Assembly (NCBI GenBank): GCA_934090935.1
Contig: CAKOKD010000001.1
Span: forward strand, 186,001 to 250,000
Length of the DNA: 64,000 bases
Source: an uncultured Bacilli bacterium
GTDB taxonomy: Bacteria > Bacillota_I > Bacilli_A > RF39 > UBA660
Direction of reading: 5' to 3'
Shown here in pieces: positions 51,601 through 61,601 of this stretch; the stretch's first letter is position 1; the number at the start of each line of letters is the position of its first letter. Below the pieces are notes generated by a model. The model did not search any database. It saw only the letters and a list, made by a program, of their open reading frames with translations, and was not told the origin of the DNA. The position numbers were made by a program, and so were the translations under genes.

Positions 51601-53421
51601 ATGAATAATAATTTTAGTTATGAAGTAAAAAAAATATTAAAAAATGCAGAAAAGGAATGTATGAGTTTAAATCATCCTTATGTAGGAACTGAACATTTGC
51701 TTTTAAGTTTGCTTAAGTGTGCGAGTGTGAATGAAATTACCAAAAAATATAATTTGACATATGAAATTTTAAAAAATGAGCTTATTAATGTAGTTGGTAA
51801 AGCTAGTAAGAAAAGTGAAGTTATTTTGTATACTCCTTTACTTCGTCAAGTTATAGATGATGCTACAAGAGAGAAAAAGATAAGCGAAAAAGAAATATTA
51901 GGAATATTATTAACAAGTGATGATGGAATTGCTTTAAGACTTCTTTTAGGTCTTGATATCGATATTGATGGCTTGTATAAAGAGCTAACAAGTGGTGATT
52001 TTTGCGAATTAAATGAAATTGGTGAAAAGTTGGTTGGAACAAATAAACTTATTGGAAGAGATAAAGAAATAAATTCAATTATTGAAATACTTTTAAGAAA
52101 AAATAAGAATAATCCTATTTTAATCGGTGAAGCTGGTGTAGGTAAAACTGCAATAGTTGAAGAACTTGCTAGAAGAATAGATGCGTCTTTAGTGCCAGAA
52201 AAATTAAAAGGTAAAAAAATTATTTCTGTTGATATGGCAAGTATGCTTTCTAATACAAAATACCGTGGAGAGTTTGAAACAAGACTTAATAATATTATTA
52301 AAGAAATTAAGAAAAGTAAAAATATAATATTATTTATCGACGAAATTCATACTATTGTTAAAACTGGTGGAGGTGAAGGCAGTATAGATGCTGCTAATAT
52401 TTTAAAACCATATCTTGCTAATGATAAAATAAAAATAATTGGTGCAACAACAACAATGGAATATGAGAAGTTTATTGCTCCGGATAAAGCTTTATCTAGA
52501 AGATTTCAAAGTGTTATGATAAGTGAGCCAAGTGAAAGTGAAACTATTCAAATACTTTTAGGTGTAAAGAACTCTTATGAAGCATACCATAATGTTAAAA
52601 TAAGTGATGATAATATTAAAAATATTGTACATCTTGCAAATAAATATATGTATATAAATCATAATCCAGATAAATCTTTAGATCTTTTAGATACGGTTTT
52701 ATCCCGTGTTAATATCAATTGTTCAAATGAGTTTTTAAACAATCAAGAGGATATGTATTTAAAAAATAAAGATTATAAGAATGCCTATCTTACTAAGAAA
52801 AAAACTATGAAAAAAGTAAGTGTAAATTTAAGCGATATTGAAACAACTGTTGAAAGTATGACAGGTATAAAAATTACTACTTTAGATGAAGCTATGAAGA
52901 TAAATCATGAAATAAAAGAAAAGTACGGATTTAGCGAACTTGAAGAAGTTTTAAAGAATATCGGTGAAGCTAGAAGAGCAAGTACGATTACTTTATTAGG
53001 AGAAAATAAAGAGAATAAAAAAGAATTGGTTGATTTTTTAGTATCTAGATTAAAATATAATTACTTGGAATTTGATATGAAAGATTTTATATCTGATACT
53101 TCAATAAATAGAATTATTGGAAGTGATCCAGGTTATATCGGTTATAACGATACGAATATAATAAGTAAGATAAAATATAAACCATATACGCTTATTTATT
53201 TAAAAAATATTGAAGCAGCATCACCAAAAGTTATATCTTTATTTAAATCAATAATTGATAAAAGTTATATATATGATAATAAGGGTGATAAAGTCGTTTT
53301 TAATAGTTCTCTTCTAATTTTTGATAAAAAGAAAAAAGAGGTATGTGTTGGTTATAATAAAAATGATGAATCTTTATTGGACAATGAACTAGACACTGAT
53401 AAGATAAAAACAAAAGCATAA
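51601..53421 (+). CDS. ClpC-like AAA+ protein with degenerate second ATPase domain
   Basis: 606 residues: an N-domain with Clp repeats (HPYVGTEHLLLSLLK), an intact D1 (LIGEAGVGKTAIVEELARRI Walker A, ILFIDEIHTI Walker B, arginine finger region ALSRRFQ), then a D2 in which the P-loop reads LLGENKENKKEL and Walker B IYLKNIEAASPK. D2 cannot bind ATP normally and the C-terminal end is short. It resembles MecA-dependent ClpC in layout but may lack normal unfoldase function. It lies 44 nt after spo0A. Confidence 0.85.
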   Translation: MNNNFSYEVKKILKNAEKECMSLNHPYVGTEHLLLSLLKCASVNEITKKYNLTYEILKNELINVVGKASKKSEVILYTPLLRQVIDDATREKKISEKEILGILLTSDDGIALRLLLGLDIDIDGLYKELTSGDFCELNEIGEKLVGTNKLIGRDKEINSIIEILLRKNKNNPILIGEAGVGKTAIVEELARRIDASLVPEKLKGKKIISVDMASMLSNTKYRGEFETRLNNIIKEIKKSKNIILFIDEIHTIVKTGGGEGSIDAANILKPYLANDKIKIIGATTTMEYEKFIAPDKALSRRFQSVMISEPSESETIQILLGVKNSYEAYHNVKISDDNIKNIVHLANKYMYINHNPDKSLDLLDTVLSRVNINCSNEFLNNQEDMYLKNKDYKNAYLTKKKTMKKVSVNLSDIETTVESMTGIKITTLDEAMKINHEIKEKYGFSELEEVLKNIGEARRASTITLLGENKENKKELVDFLVSRLKYNYLEFDMKDFISDTSINRIIGSDPGYIGYNDTNIISKIKYKPYTLIYLKNIEAASPKVISLFKSIIDKSYIYDNKGDKVVFNSSLLIFDKKKKEVCVGYNKNDESLLDNELDTDKIKTKA

Positions 53422-53464
53422 TGAAATATTTATGATATAATTTAACTATAAAGAGGGTTCAAAT

Positions 53465-54295
53465 ATGATGGATGATGATAAAATTCCCCAAATTAACAGG
53501 GTAGCAAAAGTTATTAAAGTTGATGAACAAAATAATAAAGAAGATTTAGTAAAGCCAACTGATGAAGAAATGCGTGAAAAAGAACAAGAAAAACATCATG
53601 AAGAGCATGATCCATCAACGGCTATATTCATAACTATTATTCTTATAATTATTGCTGCTTTTCTATTTTTCATTGTATATATTTATTTACCAAATAAAAA
53701 AGTTATAGCAAATATTTCTACAACTACCACATCAGAAAAGAAAAATAAGTATTATTTTAATGTAATCGATATAAGTCCAAATGATATAACGACTGAATTT
53801 TCTTATAGTTTAAATAAGTTTAAAATAAATGTTGTTGCTGGAAATGGGAAAAATCAAATTCTTGTCAATAACGTTAATATTGGAGAATGTGAATTATTAG
53901 AATCTAAAGTTTCTATAGTTGATAATATATTATTCTTGTTTTTAAAAAATAATTTACCTAGACAAAATCGTTTAATTGGAATAGATGAAGATGGTAAAAT
54001 AATTGTTAACTTCACTGATATTAATTCTTTAAGTGGAATGTCTTTAGAAAGTGTTTCTTTTAATACGGATTCAATTAATTTAGAAGTTTCACGAATTTAT
54101 GATGGAAAACTTATTCTTTCTAGTAACTTTGGTGATACGAATGGTTCTCCTCTATGTAATTCAAAAGATAGTAAAGATTTATTGGTAGTAGGTAATTATG
54201 AACTTAGTTATAAAGGAAATAAAGAGATGAATGAACTTGTGCTTATAAGTGGAAGCTCGATAAGTGAATATGTAAAGGCGAACAACTTGTGTTAA
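53465..54295 (+). CDS. unrecognised single-pass membrane protein
   Basis: 276 residues: a charged Glu/Lys/His-rich cytoplasmic N-terminus (about 1-50), one membrane helix (AIFITIILIIIAAFLFFIVY), then a beta-rich external domain of about 190 residues with one Cys pair region (GECELL, SPLCNSKD). No family recognised. SD GAGGG. It follows the ClpC-like gene and precedes cysS. Confidence 0.6.
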   Translation: MMDDDKIPQINRVAKVIKVDEQNNKEDLVKPTDEEMREKEQEKHHEEHDPSTAIFITIILIIIAAFLFFIVYIYLPNKKVIANISTTTTSEKKNKYYFNVIDISPNDITTEFSYSLNKFKINVVAGNGKNQILVNNVNIGECELLESKVSIVDNILFLFLKNNLPRQNRLIGIDEDGKIIVNFTDINSLSGMSLESVSFNTDSINLEVSRIYDGKLILSSNFGDTNGSPLCNSKDSKDLLVVGNYELSYKGNKEMNELVLISGSSISEYVKANNLC

Positions 54296-54348
54296 TAGTT
54301 GCTTTACATTTCATAAATTAGTATAATAATTTTTAGTAGGTGATAAAA

Positions 54349-55740
54349 GTGAAATTTTATAATACATTAACAAAAAAGGTTGAGGAATTTGTTCCTTATA
54401 ATGAGAATATTGTTAATATGTATACATGTGGACCAACGGTATATCATTATGCACATATTGGTAATATGCGTAACTACATTGGACACGATATTTTAGAAAA
54501 AACTCTTTTATATTTAGGATATAATGTTAAAAGAGCAATGAATATAACAGATGTTGGTCATCTTACAAGTGATGCTGATACTGGTGAAGATAAAATGGAA
54601 GTTGCTCGTAAAAGAGAAGGAAAAACAGCTTATGAAATTGCTGACTTTTATACAAAAGCTTTCTTTAAGGATTTTGAAAGTTTAAATTGTAAAATGCCAG
54701 AAATAGTTTCTCCTGCTACGGAAAATATAGATATGTATATTAAAATAATTGAGGATTTACTTAAGAAAGATATCGCTTACAAGAGTGGTGGTAATATCTA
54801 CTTTGATGTTTCTTCTTGCAAGAACTATTATGAACTTTCAAATATGAGTGCTGATGGTAATAAAGTTGGAATAAGAGAAACTGTAAGTGTTGATGAAAAA
54901 AAACGTAACCAAGCTGATTTTGTTTTATGGTTTACAACATCCAAGTTTGAAAATCATGAAATGCTTTGGGATTCACCGTTTGGAAAAGGATATCCTGGTT
55001 GGCATATCGAATGTAGTGGTATTTCAATTAAATACTTAGGAGAACATTTGGATATTCATGGAGGTGGAGTTGATAATATATTTCCACATCATACAAACGA
55101 AATTGCTCAAAGTGAAGCATATCTTGGACATAAATGGTGTAATTATTGGTTCCATAATGAACATTTACTAGATTCAACAGGTAAAATGAGTAAAAGTAAA
55201 GGTGAAATTTTAACTGTATCATTACTTCAAGAAAAAGGTTATGATCCATTAAGTTTTAGATTTATGTGCTTAAACAGTCATTATAGAAAACAATTAGTTT
55301 TCACATATGACGCTTTAAACCAAGCTGAGGCTACATTAAAAAAACTTAGAAATAAAATTGCTAATATTAAAGATGAAGGTATTTTAGATGAAGGAGAGTT
55401 CAGTAATTATAACAACATGTTCATAAATGAAATATCTAATGATTTAAATACAGCTAATGCTATATCAGTTATGTATGAACTTTTAAAGGATGAACAAGTT
55501 AATGGACATACAAAACTTGAACTAATAAAGAAATTTGATAAAGTATTCTCAGTAAATCTAATAAGAGAAACTTCTTTAGAAGATGATTCGGAAATATTAG
55601 AACTTATAGCAAAAAGAAATGAAGCAAAGAAAAGTAAAGACTATGAACTTGCTGATTCAATAAGAAATGAACTTTATAATCGTGGAATTGAGCTTATTGA
55701 TACAAGAGAAGGAACTACTTATAAAATAATAGGTGATTAG
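54349..55740 (+). CDS. cysS: cysteinyl-tRNA synthetase
   Basis: 463 residues starting MKFYNTLTKKVEEF: zinc ligands in CGPTVYHYAHIGN and ECSGISIKYLG, GGGVDNIFPHHTNEIAQSEA, and KMSKS in TGKMSKSKGE. I start at GTG 54349 after AGGTGAT rather than GTG 54340. Ends adjacent to the yugP-type gene, whose SD lies in its last codons. Confidence 0.96.
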   Translation: MKFYNTLTKKVEEFVPYNENIVNMYTCGPTVYHYAHIGNMRNYIGHDILEKTLLYLGYNVKRAMNITDVGHLTSDADTGEDKMEVARKREGKTAYEIADFYTKAFFKDFESLNCKMPEIVSPATENIDMYIKIIEDLLKKDIAYKSGGNIYFDVSSCKNYYELSNMSADGNKVGIRETVSVDEKKRNQADFVLWFTTSKFENHEMLWDSPFGKGYPGWHIECSGISIKYLGEHLDIHGGGVDNIFPHHTNEIAQSEAYLGHKWCNYWFHNEHLLDSTGKMSKSKGEILTVSLLQEKGYDPLSFRFMCLNSHYRKQLVFTYDALNQAEATLKKLRNKIANIKDEGILDEGEFSNYNNMFINEISNDLNTANAISVMYELLKDEQVNGHTKLELIKKFDKVFSVNLIRETSLEDDSEILELIAKRNEAKKSKDYELADSIRNELYNRGIELIDTREGTTYKIIGD

Positions 55741-55742
55741 TT

Positions 55743-56411
55743 ATGGAATTATTGATTATATTTTTATTGATGTTAATTATACCAATCTATGCATCAATTA
55801 AGGTAAATTTAAGTTATAAAAAGTATACAAAGGTAAATAATGAAAAAAATCTAACAGGTTTTGATGTTGCAAGACGTATTCTTGATGAAAACAACTTAGG
55901 TGATATCTACGTTGTTGAAACAAAGGGCACTATGAGTGATCATTATGATCCTAGAAGAAAAACTGTTAGACTTTCAACTGATGTATATCATGGAACTAGT
56001 ATTTCTTCACTTGCTATTGCTGCTCATGAATGTGGACATGCAATTCAAGATAAAGAAGGATATACTTGGTTTAAAATTAGAAGTATGATATTTCCAATTA
56101 TAAATATTGGTCAAAAAATTGCTTATATAGTAATGATTGTTGGGTTATTTTTAAGCTACATGGATTATGTTTACGCAGCAATTGGTTTTACATTCTTAGG
56201 ACTTTTATTTGAACTTGTTACTTTGCCGGTTGAGTTTGATGCTTCTAAAAGAGCAAAGAAAATTGTACTTAGTGATGGAATGATGAGTGATAATGAAAAA
56301 ACTGGAGTAGACGCTGTTTTAAACAGTGCTGCATTTACGTATGTAGCTGCTGTAATTTCATCTATGTTAGAAATGCTTTATCTTTTAATGCAATTGAGTG
56401 ATCGTGATTAA
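55743..56411 (+). CDS. YugP-family zinc metallopeptidase
   Basis: 222 residues, membrane helices at both ends of a peptidase domain with AAHECGHAIQD (HExxH) and YDPRRKTVRLS. YugP-type neutral zinc proteases are membrane enzymes of unknown substrate. It begins 2 nt after the cysS stop. Confidence 0.88.
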   Translation: MELLIIFLLMLIIPIYASIKVNLSYKKYTKVNNEKNLTGFDVARRILDENNLGDIYVVETKGTMSDHYDPRRKTVRLSTDVYHGTSISSLAIAAHECGHAIQDKEGYTWFKIRSMIFPIINIGQKIAYIVMIVGLFLSYMDYVYAAIGFTFLGLLFELVTLPVEFDASKRAKKIVLSDGMMSDNEKTGVDAVLNSAAFTYVAAVISSMLEMLYLLMQLSDRD

Positions 56412-56434
56412 CAAGCTTAGGCTTGTTTTTTTAT
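56412..56434 (+). terminator. terminator of the cysS operon
   Basis: ACAAGC / GCTTGT hairpin with seven T. Confidence 0.85.
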
Positions 56435-56477
56435 GAAAATAAGATATAATATTTATTAGCAAAAAGGAGAAAGAATA

Positions 56478-57518
56478 ATGAATTTAGAAGAAATATTTTC
56501 AATATATAAAAGGGATAATAAAACAGGTGTTAAATTATTAGAGGAATATTTAGAAAGCCATATGTTAGATACTAAAGTAGTTTATACATTATTTGGTTAT
56601 TATGTAAAAACCAAAAATTATGGTAAAGCAGCACATTATTTAGATTTATTACGTCAAACAGATATAAATATGTATGATTATTACACTTATCTAACTTTAA
56701 TAAATGAATTGCTTGATCTAGGTATCGATTTATCGAATATAAAAATGAATGATTTGTTAATTCCTAAAAGTGATGAAAAGTATGATGATATAAAGGGAAA
56801 TAATGAGGTTAGAAAAGAAATATTTAAAAAATTTTACTATAACGCCAGAATAGAAAACAATAGAGTTTTCCATAAAAAGGGTCATGTTAATTTAGAAGAA
56901 TCAATAATAACAGATTTGATAAATGCTAATGTAAAAAAAGCAGAAGAAATAGTAATTAAATGTATCGAAGATGGTAATTATGATGAAGCCCGTAAACAAA
57001 TACATAACGTATCAAATGCTGAAATGTTGGCTAAAGGGTTAAAAGCATTGGTATCACAAAGCCAAGGAATGCTTTTAAATGAAGAAATATTGGGTGAAAT
57101 AGAAAAAGCTAAAAAAACAGATGATAAAATTTCTTCTTCTCTTATGAAAGCAATAGAGTTAGAAGATAATGTAAACAAAACTTTACATTATCAAAATGAA
57201 ACTGATTATTTTTATCTATATATTGAAAAAATGGATGAATTTTATGAAGATGAGCAAGCAATGCAAAGTTTAGTGCGTGACTATTTAGCTGATTATTCAA
57301 AAATGGAATATTATGATTTCATTATGAAAATCTATGAAGAGTTATCAAAAGACGTGTTCTTTGATTATATCTATACGATTCTATATGGAGTTGATAGAAG
57401 CTATCTTGTAAGAAAATATGAAGAAACAAACGATGAAACATATAATAAGATAATCTCTTTAATACCAGTTGTAGAAAAAGAAGATATAGTAAAAAAAATA
57501 GAGAAGTTATTAAGTTAA
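56478..57518 (+). CDS. unrecognised helical-repeat protein
   Basis: 346 residues, no signal or membrane segment, almost all helical, with TPR-like pairs near the start (VVYTLFGYYVKTKNYGKAAHYLDLL) and in the middle (VKKAEEIVIKCIEDGNYDEARKQI). Probably a cytoplasmic scaffold or adaptor. The SD is AAAAGGAG; the gene stands alone between terminators. Confidence 0.65.
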   Translation: MNLEEIFSIYKRDNKTGVKLLEEYLESHMLDTKVVYTLFGYYVKTKNYGKAAHYLDLLRQTDINMYDYYTYLTLINELLDLGIDLSNIKMNDLLIPKSDEKYDDIKGNNEVRKEIFKKFYYNARIENNRVFHKKGHVNLEESIITDLINANVKKAEEIVIKCIEDGNYDEARKQIHNVSNAEMLAKGLKALVSQSQGMLLNEEILGEIEKAKKTDDKISSSLMKAIELEDNVNKTLHYQNETDYFYLYIEKMDEFYEDEQAMQSLVRDYLADYSKMEYYDFIMKIYEELSKDVFFDYIYTILYGVDRSYLVRKYEETNDETYNKIISLIPVVEKEDIVKKIEKLLS

Positions 57519-57535
57519 CCTCTCTATTTTTTGTT
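57491..57535. terminator. bidirectional terminator
   Basis: AAAAAATAGAGA / TCTCTATTTTTT, 12-bp stem, between the helical-repeat gene and prsA. Confidence 0.75.
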
Positions 57536-57536
57536 T

Positions 57537-58532
57537 TTAATTAGATGAATTTTTACTTTGATTAATTAAATAGTTTATATATTTATTATATGCACTTTCA
57601 ATCTCTGAATCATCAAAGTTTACACCATATTCTTTTCTTAATTCAACCATTGAATTAATAGAAATAGTAGAATCATCATTTATTTTTTCATTTGCAAGTG
57701 TTTCTCTAATTTTATCCTTTAGATTTTCTAAAGTATCTTTTTCTTTTTCATCAACTTTTAATATTGCATGATATCCATAAGTTGTTTTTACAGGTGTTTT
57801 TGTATATTCACCTTTTTTTAGTTTATAAGCAGCTGTTTCAAAAGCTTCTACCATATCACCATGATTAAAGTATCCTAAATCTTGATATGTTACTTCTGAA
57901 TTGTCTTTGTATTTAGCAAAAGCATCAGCAGCACTTGTTCCAGCTTTTATATCATTTTCAATAGCAGCTATTATTTCTTTTGCTTTATCTTCAGCAGCTT
58001 TAGTGTCTGTGTCACTTGAAGATGCAGGTTTTACTAAAATATGAACACAGCTGATATCACCTTTTTGTTTGTTTTTATAATATTTTTCAATATCTTTATC
58101 AGTGATCAAGCTTTTTGCATAACTTTCAGTTTGTAAATTTTCCATATAAGAAAGTCTACGTTGAGTTAAGTATTGTTCTAATGAAGAATATCCATATTGA
58201 CTTAATGCACTTAAAAGTGAAGTTTCATCATAATTTCCATTTTTATCAACATAATTAGCTTTTAATGATGTTTCATAGTTTTTCATATATTCATCAATAT
58301 CAGCTTTTTTGTCTTTAAATTTATCTTCTAATATTTTAGTGTCGATTTTTTCAAGAATTACGTTAAGTCCATAAGAAGTTTTAACTTCATTCCATACTTC
58401 ATTAACGCTTATTTTATCACCATTTTTAAAATCAACTATTGCTTCTTCACCATTACTTAGTTTAGGAATCGTTTTACCACAACCAGTAAGCATAACACTT
58501 GCCATTACTACAACTAATAATTTCTTTTTCAT
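57537..58532 (-). CDS. prsA: PrsA-type foldase lipoprotein (parvulin PPIase)
   Basis: 331 residues: lipoprotein signal with MLTGCGKT, a SurA-N-like helical region, and a parvulin domain (ISCVHILVKPASSSD, AFAKYKDNSEVTYQDLGYFNHGDM, VKTTYGYHAILKVDE). PrsA folds secreted proteins on the outer face of the membrane. The minus-strand SD is GGGAGGAT. Confidence 0.93.
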   Translation of the reverse strand: MKKKLLVVVMASVMLTGCGKTIPKLSNGEEAIVDFKNGDKISVNEVWNEVKTSYGLNVILEKIDTKILEDKFKDKKADIDEYMKNYETSLKANYVDKNGNYDETSLLSALSQYGYSSLEQYLTQRRLSYMENLQTESYAKSLITDKDIEKYYKNKQKGDISCVHILVKPASSSDTDTKAAEDKAKEIIAAIENDIKAGTSAADAFAKYKDNSEVTYQDLGYFNHGDMVEAFETAAYKLKKGEYTKTPVKTTYGYHAILKVDEKEKDTLENLKDKIRETLANEKINDDSTISINSMVELRKEYGVNFDDSEIESAYNKYINYLINQSKNSSN

Positions 58533-58657
58533 CTCTATCCTCCCTAATAGGTATTATATCACGTATATAAAAAAAATAATATTAATTTCTTTAAAACAGG
58601 CACAAAAATGAGTGATTTACCATACAATAAAGTGAGTAATGAAAAGGAGGGAGAATA

Positions 58658-58750
58658 ATGAATAAATGTTGCAATAATAATATTTCTGGTGCTGCTTTCA
58701 TATTAGTTCTATTTATTTTATTAATTATCATAGTAGGAGCATTTATCTAA
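58658..58750 (+). CDS. YjcZ-type sporulation peptide (30 aa)
   Basis: MNKCCNNNISGAAFILVLFI and a hydrophobic end ending GAFI. A short polar head, Gly/Ala, then FILVLFILLIII is the YjcZ/sporulation-peptide pattern. SD AAAGGAGG. Likely a small spore-membrane peptide; the exact role is unknown. Confidence 0.75.
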   Translation: MNKCCNNNISGAAFILVLFILLIIIVGAFI

Positions 58751-58767
58751 AAAGGAGGTGTTAAGGC

Positions 58768-58884
58768 ATGAATTGTAATACTAAACCCTCAATAAATAAT
58801 CAAGGTTATGGTAATACATTCTTCATCATTCTTGTATTATTTATTCTACTTGCTATTATTGTTAGTTCAATATATGCATATTAA
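58768..58884 (+). CDS. YjcZ-type sporulation peptide (38 aa)
   Basis: MNCNTKPSINNQGYGNTFFI then ILVLFILLAIIV, the same family as the preceding 30-residue peptide, with an even stronger SD (AAAGGAGGTG). The pair is probably a duplication and is closed by a terminator. Confidence 0.75.
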   Translation: MNCNTKPSINNQGYGNTFFIILVLFILLAIIVSSIYAY

Positions 58885-58906
58885 GAGGAATTTTCCTCTT
58901 TTTTTT
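58883..58906 (+). terminator. terminator of the YjcZ pair
   Basis: AAGAGGAA / TTCCTCTT hairpin and T run. The next 170 bases hold only the promoter and leader of the sugar transferase gene. Confidence 0.8.
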
Positions 58907-59076
58907 GTAAATAAAATGCCTAAAAATGTTTGTTTTATCTGAAATATGCTTATTTTTTGCTATAATAACTATAGAATACTTGAATGTTTCGTTTGAAAAT
59001 TTGCTTTTTTTCTTCTTTTGTGTTAGTATAGTTGTCAATTCAAGACGTAGGGGCACATAAAAGAGGGGTTAAGGTT

Positions 59077-59751
59077 ATGAACGAAGGAAGTATTGCAGTA
59101 GCAGAAAGTATATCTGTTACAAATCCAAATATAAAAAGGAATTTATATTTAGGAATTAAAAGAACATTTGATTGTATAGCTAGTTTATTCGCGTTTATTG
59201 TACTTTTACCAGTATTTTTAATTATAGCAGTTGCTATAAAGGTTGAATCAAAAGGTAAAGTATTTTATAAACATAAAAGAATTGGAAAAAACGGAAAGTA
59301 TATTTATGTCTTAAAATTTAGAACGATGTATACAGATTCTCAAGAAAGATTAGCAGAGTTACTTAAAGATCCAGTTGTTGCAAAAGAGTGGAATGAAAAC
59401 TTTAAATTGCACAACGATCCAAGGGTGACTAAAGTTGGTAATTTCTTAAGAAAGACATCTTTAGATGAACTTCCTCAGTTGATAAACATCATGAATGGTG
59501 ATATGTCTATTGTTGGACCTAGACCTATAATTGATGGTGAAATTGATAAATATGGAAAGATGAAAAGTAAGTTTTTAAGTGTTACTCCTGGTCTAACAGG
59601 TTGGTGGGCTTGTAATGGTAGAAGTCAAACCAATTATGCTAATAGAATAAGATTAGAGATGTATTATGTTAATCATCAATCCATTGGTTTAGATATAAAA
59701 ATTATTTTTAAGACAATTATTTCTGTTATTAAAAGAGATGGTGCAAGATAA
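59077..59751 (+). CDS. initiating sugar-phosphate transferase (WcaJ/WbaP C-terminal type)
   Basis: About 224 residues: one membrane hairpin (FDCIASLFAFIVLLPVFLII), then KVFYKHKRIGKNG, LKFRTMYTDS and RKTSLDELPQLINIMNGDMS with IVGPRP, the bacterial sugar transferase motifs. It transfers sugar-1-P to undecaprenyl phosphate and starts polysaccharide assembly. I start at ATG 59077 (MNEGSIAV); the longer frame has no better SD. First gene of the surface-polysaccharide locus. Confidence 0.9.
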   Translation: MNEGSIAVAESISVTNPNIKRNLYLGIKRTFDCIASLFAFIVLLPVFLIIAVAIKVESKGKVFYKHKRIGKNGKYIYVLKFRTMYTDSQERLAELLKDPVVAKEWNENFKLHNDPRVTKVGNFLRKTSLDELPQLINIMNGDMSIVGPRPIIDGEIDKYGKMKSKFLSVTPGLTGWWACNGRSQTNYANRIRLEMYYVNHQSIGLDIKIIFKTIISVIKRDGAR

Positions 59752-59783
59752 GCTATATACAATTAAATGTATATAGCTTTTTT
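59751..59783 (+). terminator. terminator/attenuator inside the polysaccharide locus
   Basis: AGCTATATACA / TGTATATAGCT hairpin followed by TTTTTT, between the sugar transferase and the first glycosyltransferase. Confidence 0.75.
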
Positions 59784-59797
59784 ATAGAGGTGAAAGT

Positions 59798-60637
59798 ATG
59801 AAAATTGATATTATTTGCCCACTTTATAATGCAAGTAAATATATAATTGATTTAAATAAGTCATTTTTAATGCAAAAGAATGTTTTATTAAATAAAATAA
59901 GATATGTCTTAACTGAATCTAGAGATAATACTAAAGAGATAATGGATAATGCAAATATTCCATATACTTTGATTAAAAAAAGTGAATTTTCACATAGTTT
60001 AGTTAGAGAAAAAGAAGCAATGGAAAGTGATGCAGACATAGTTGTATTTGTAACTCAAGATGTTGTTATCACTGATGAATTATGGCTTTATAATTTAACA
60101 AAAGATATAAATGAAGAGGTTGTAGCAACTTATTCAAGACAAATATCTAAATATAATAATATCGAAAAGTATACAAGGGAGTATAATTATCCAGATAAAT
60201 CGCGTATAGTGTCTAAAAATGACATAGATGAATTAGGATTAAAAACATTTTTCTTTTCTGATGCTTCGTCTGCTATAAAAAGAAGTGTCTTTGTTAAGTT
60301 AAATGGATATGATAATAAAAATTTACCAATTAATGAAGATATGTATATTGCATATAAAATAATTATGAATGGGTATAAGATAAAATATTGTGCTGATTCT
60401 GTAGTTAATCATTCTCATAAATTTAAGTTAAAAGAGATTTATGATAGATATAAATTAACCGGCAAGTTTTTTAAAGAAAATTCTTATTTAGATAAATTTG
60501 GAACAACTGGAAGTGGTGCAAAACTTGCAAAATATGTGTTAAAACGTATTATAACGGATTTTAAATGGCATTTGATTTTTAGATATCCATTTGATATGGG
60601 AGCAAGATTTTTAGGAATGAAAGCGGGGAAAAAGTAA
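59798..60637 (+). CDS. family 2 glycosyltransferase
   Basis: 279 residues, GT-A fold: IDIICPLYNASKYI start, DIVVFVTQDVV (acidic metal motif replaced by Gln-Asp), FFSDASSAIKR, and INEDMYIAYKI. Similar to rhamnosyltransferase-like GT2 enzymes. SD GAGGTGAAAG. The TAATG overlap couples it to the next gene. Confidence 0.85.
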   Translation: MKIDIICPLYNASKYIIDLNKSFLMQKNVLLNKIRYVLTESRDNTKEIMDNANIPYTLIKKSEFSHSLVREKEAMESDADIVVFVTQDVVITDELWLYNLTKDINEEVVATYSRQISKYNNIEKYTREYNYPDKSRIVSKNDIDELGLKTFFFSDASSAIKRSVFVKLNGYDNKNLPINEDMYIAYKIIMNGYKIKYCADSVVNHSHKFKLKEIYDRYKLTGKFFKENSYLDKFGTTGSGAKLAKYVLKRIITDFKWHLIFRYPFDMGARFLGMKAGKK

Positions 60638-61599
60638 TGAAGCGTGATTTAATAAGTATAATAGTACCTGTTTATAATGTTCATTCATTTTTGGATAATT
60701 GTGTTAAATCTATTTTGAATCAAACATACAAGAATATAGAGATTATCTTAGTTGACGATGGTTCAACTGATGATAGTGGCTTAATTTGTGATTCTTATGC
60801 AAAAATTGATAATCGAGTTAAAGTAGTTCATAAGACTAATGGTGGTCTTTCGGATGCTAGAAATGTAGGAATAAAAAACGCAAATGGTATGTATATTACT
60901 TTTGTTGATAGCGATGATGAAATAGAACTAGATTATGTGGAATACTTATATAATTTAATACATAGTAATGATATGTCAATTTGCTCTTATTCTATAATTA
61001 CAAATAATAAAAAGATAGATTATGGTAAAAACCATGAAGATATAATTATGAATACAGAAAAATGTCTCGGAAGTCTATTAAAAGATGATGGATTTACTGT
61101 TTCAGCTTGTGCGAAACTATATAAGAAAGACTTATTTTTAAATATAGAGTTTCCTAAAGGGAAAATATGTGAGGATATTGGAACAACCTATAAATTAATT
61201 GATAGGTGTAAATCAATAAGTTATGGGCATGAATCAAAATACAATTATTTTCGAAGAACTAATTCTATTATGAGATCTACGTTTACAGAAAAAAAATTAG
61301 ATATGATAACATTTACTGATGAAATGTGCGATTATATAGTAAGTAGATATCCAAAACTAAAAGATGTAGCTGACAATCGAAAAGTTTATGCAAGATTAAG
61401 TGTTTTAAGACAAATAGCAGAATCGGATAACAGGAAAAACTATGGAATTTTAATAAAGCAATTAAAAGAACAAATAAAAAGTTTAAATAAAAAAAATTTG
61501 ACTAAAAAGGAAAAAATGGCAATATTGTCTTTAAATCTTGGTTTTAATGTTTTCGCTTTTAATTGGAAAGTATTTAAGTATTTTAAATATAAGGAGTAA
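60637..61599 (+). CDS. family 2 glycosyltransferase
   Basis: 320 residues with SIIVPVYNVHSFLDNCVKSI, ILVDDGSTDDSG, GLSDARNVGIKNA and TFVDSDDEIE, a complete GT2 nucleotide-sugar and metal site. The C-terminal part is helical. Start codon overlaps the preceding stop. Confidence 0.92.
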   Translation: MKRDLISIIVPVYNVHSFLDNCVKSILNQTYKNIEIILVDDGSTDDSGLICDSYAKIDNRVKVVHKTNGGLSDARNVGIKNANGMYITFVDSDDEIELDYVEYLYNLIHSNDMSICSYSIITNNKKIDYGKNHEDIIMNTEKCLGSLLKDDGFTVSACAKLYKKDLFLNIEFPKGKICEDIGTTYKLIDRCKSISYGHESKYNYFRRTNSIMRSTFTEKKLDMITFTDEMCDYIVSRYPKLKDVADNRKVYARLSVLRQIAESDNRKNYGILIKQLKEQIKSLNKKNLTKKEKMAILSLNLGFNVFAFNWKVFKYFKYKE

Positions 61600-61601
61600 A
61601 T

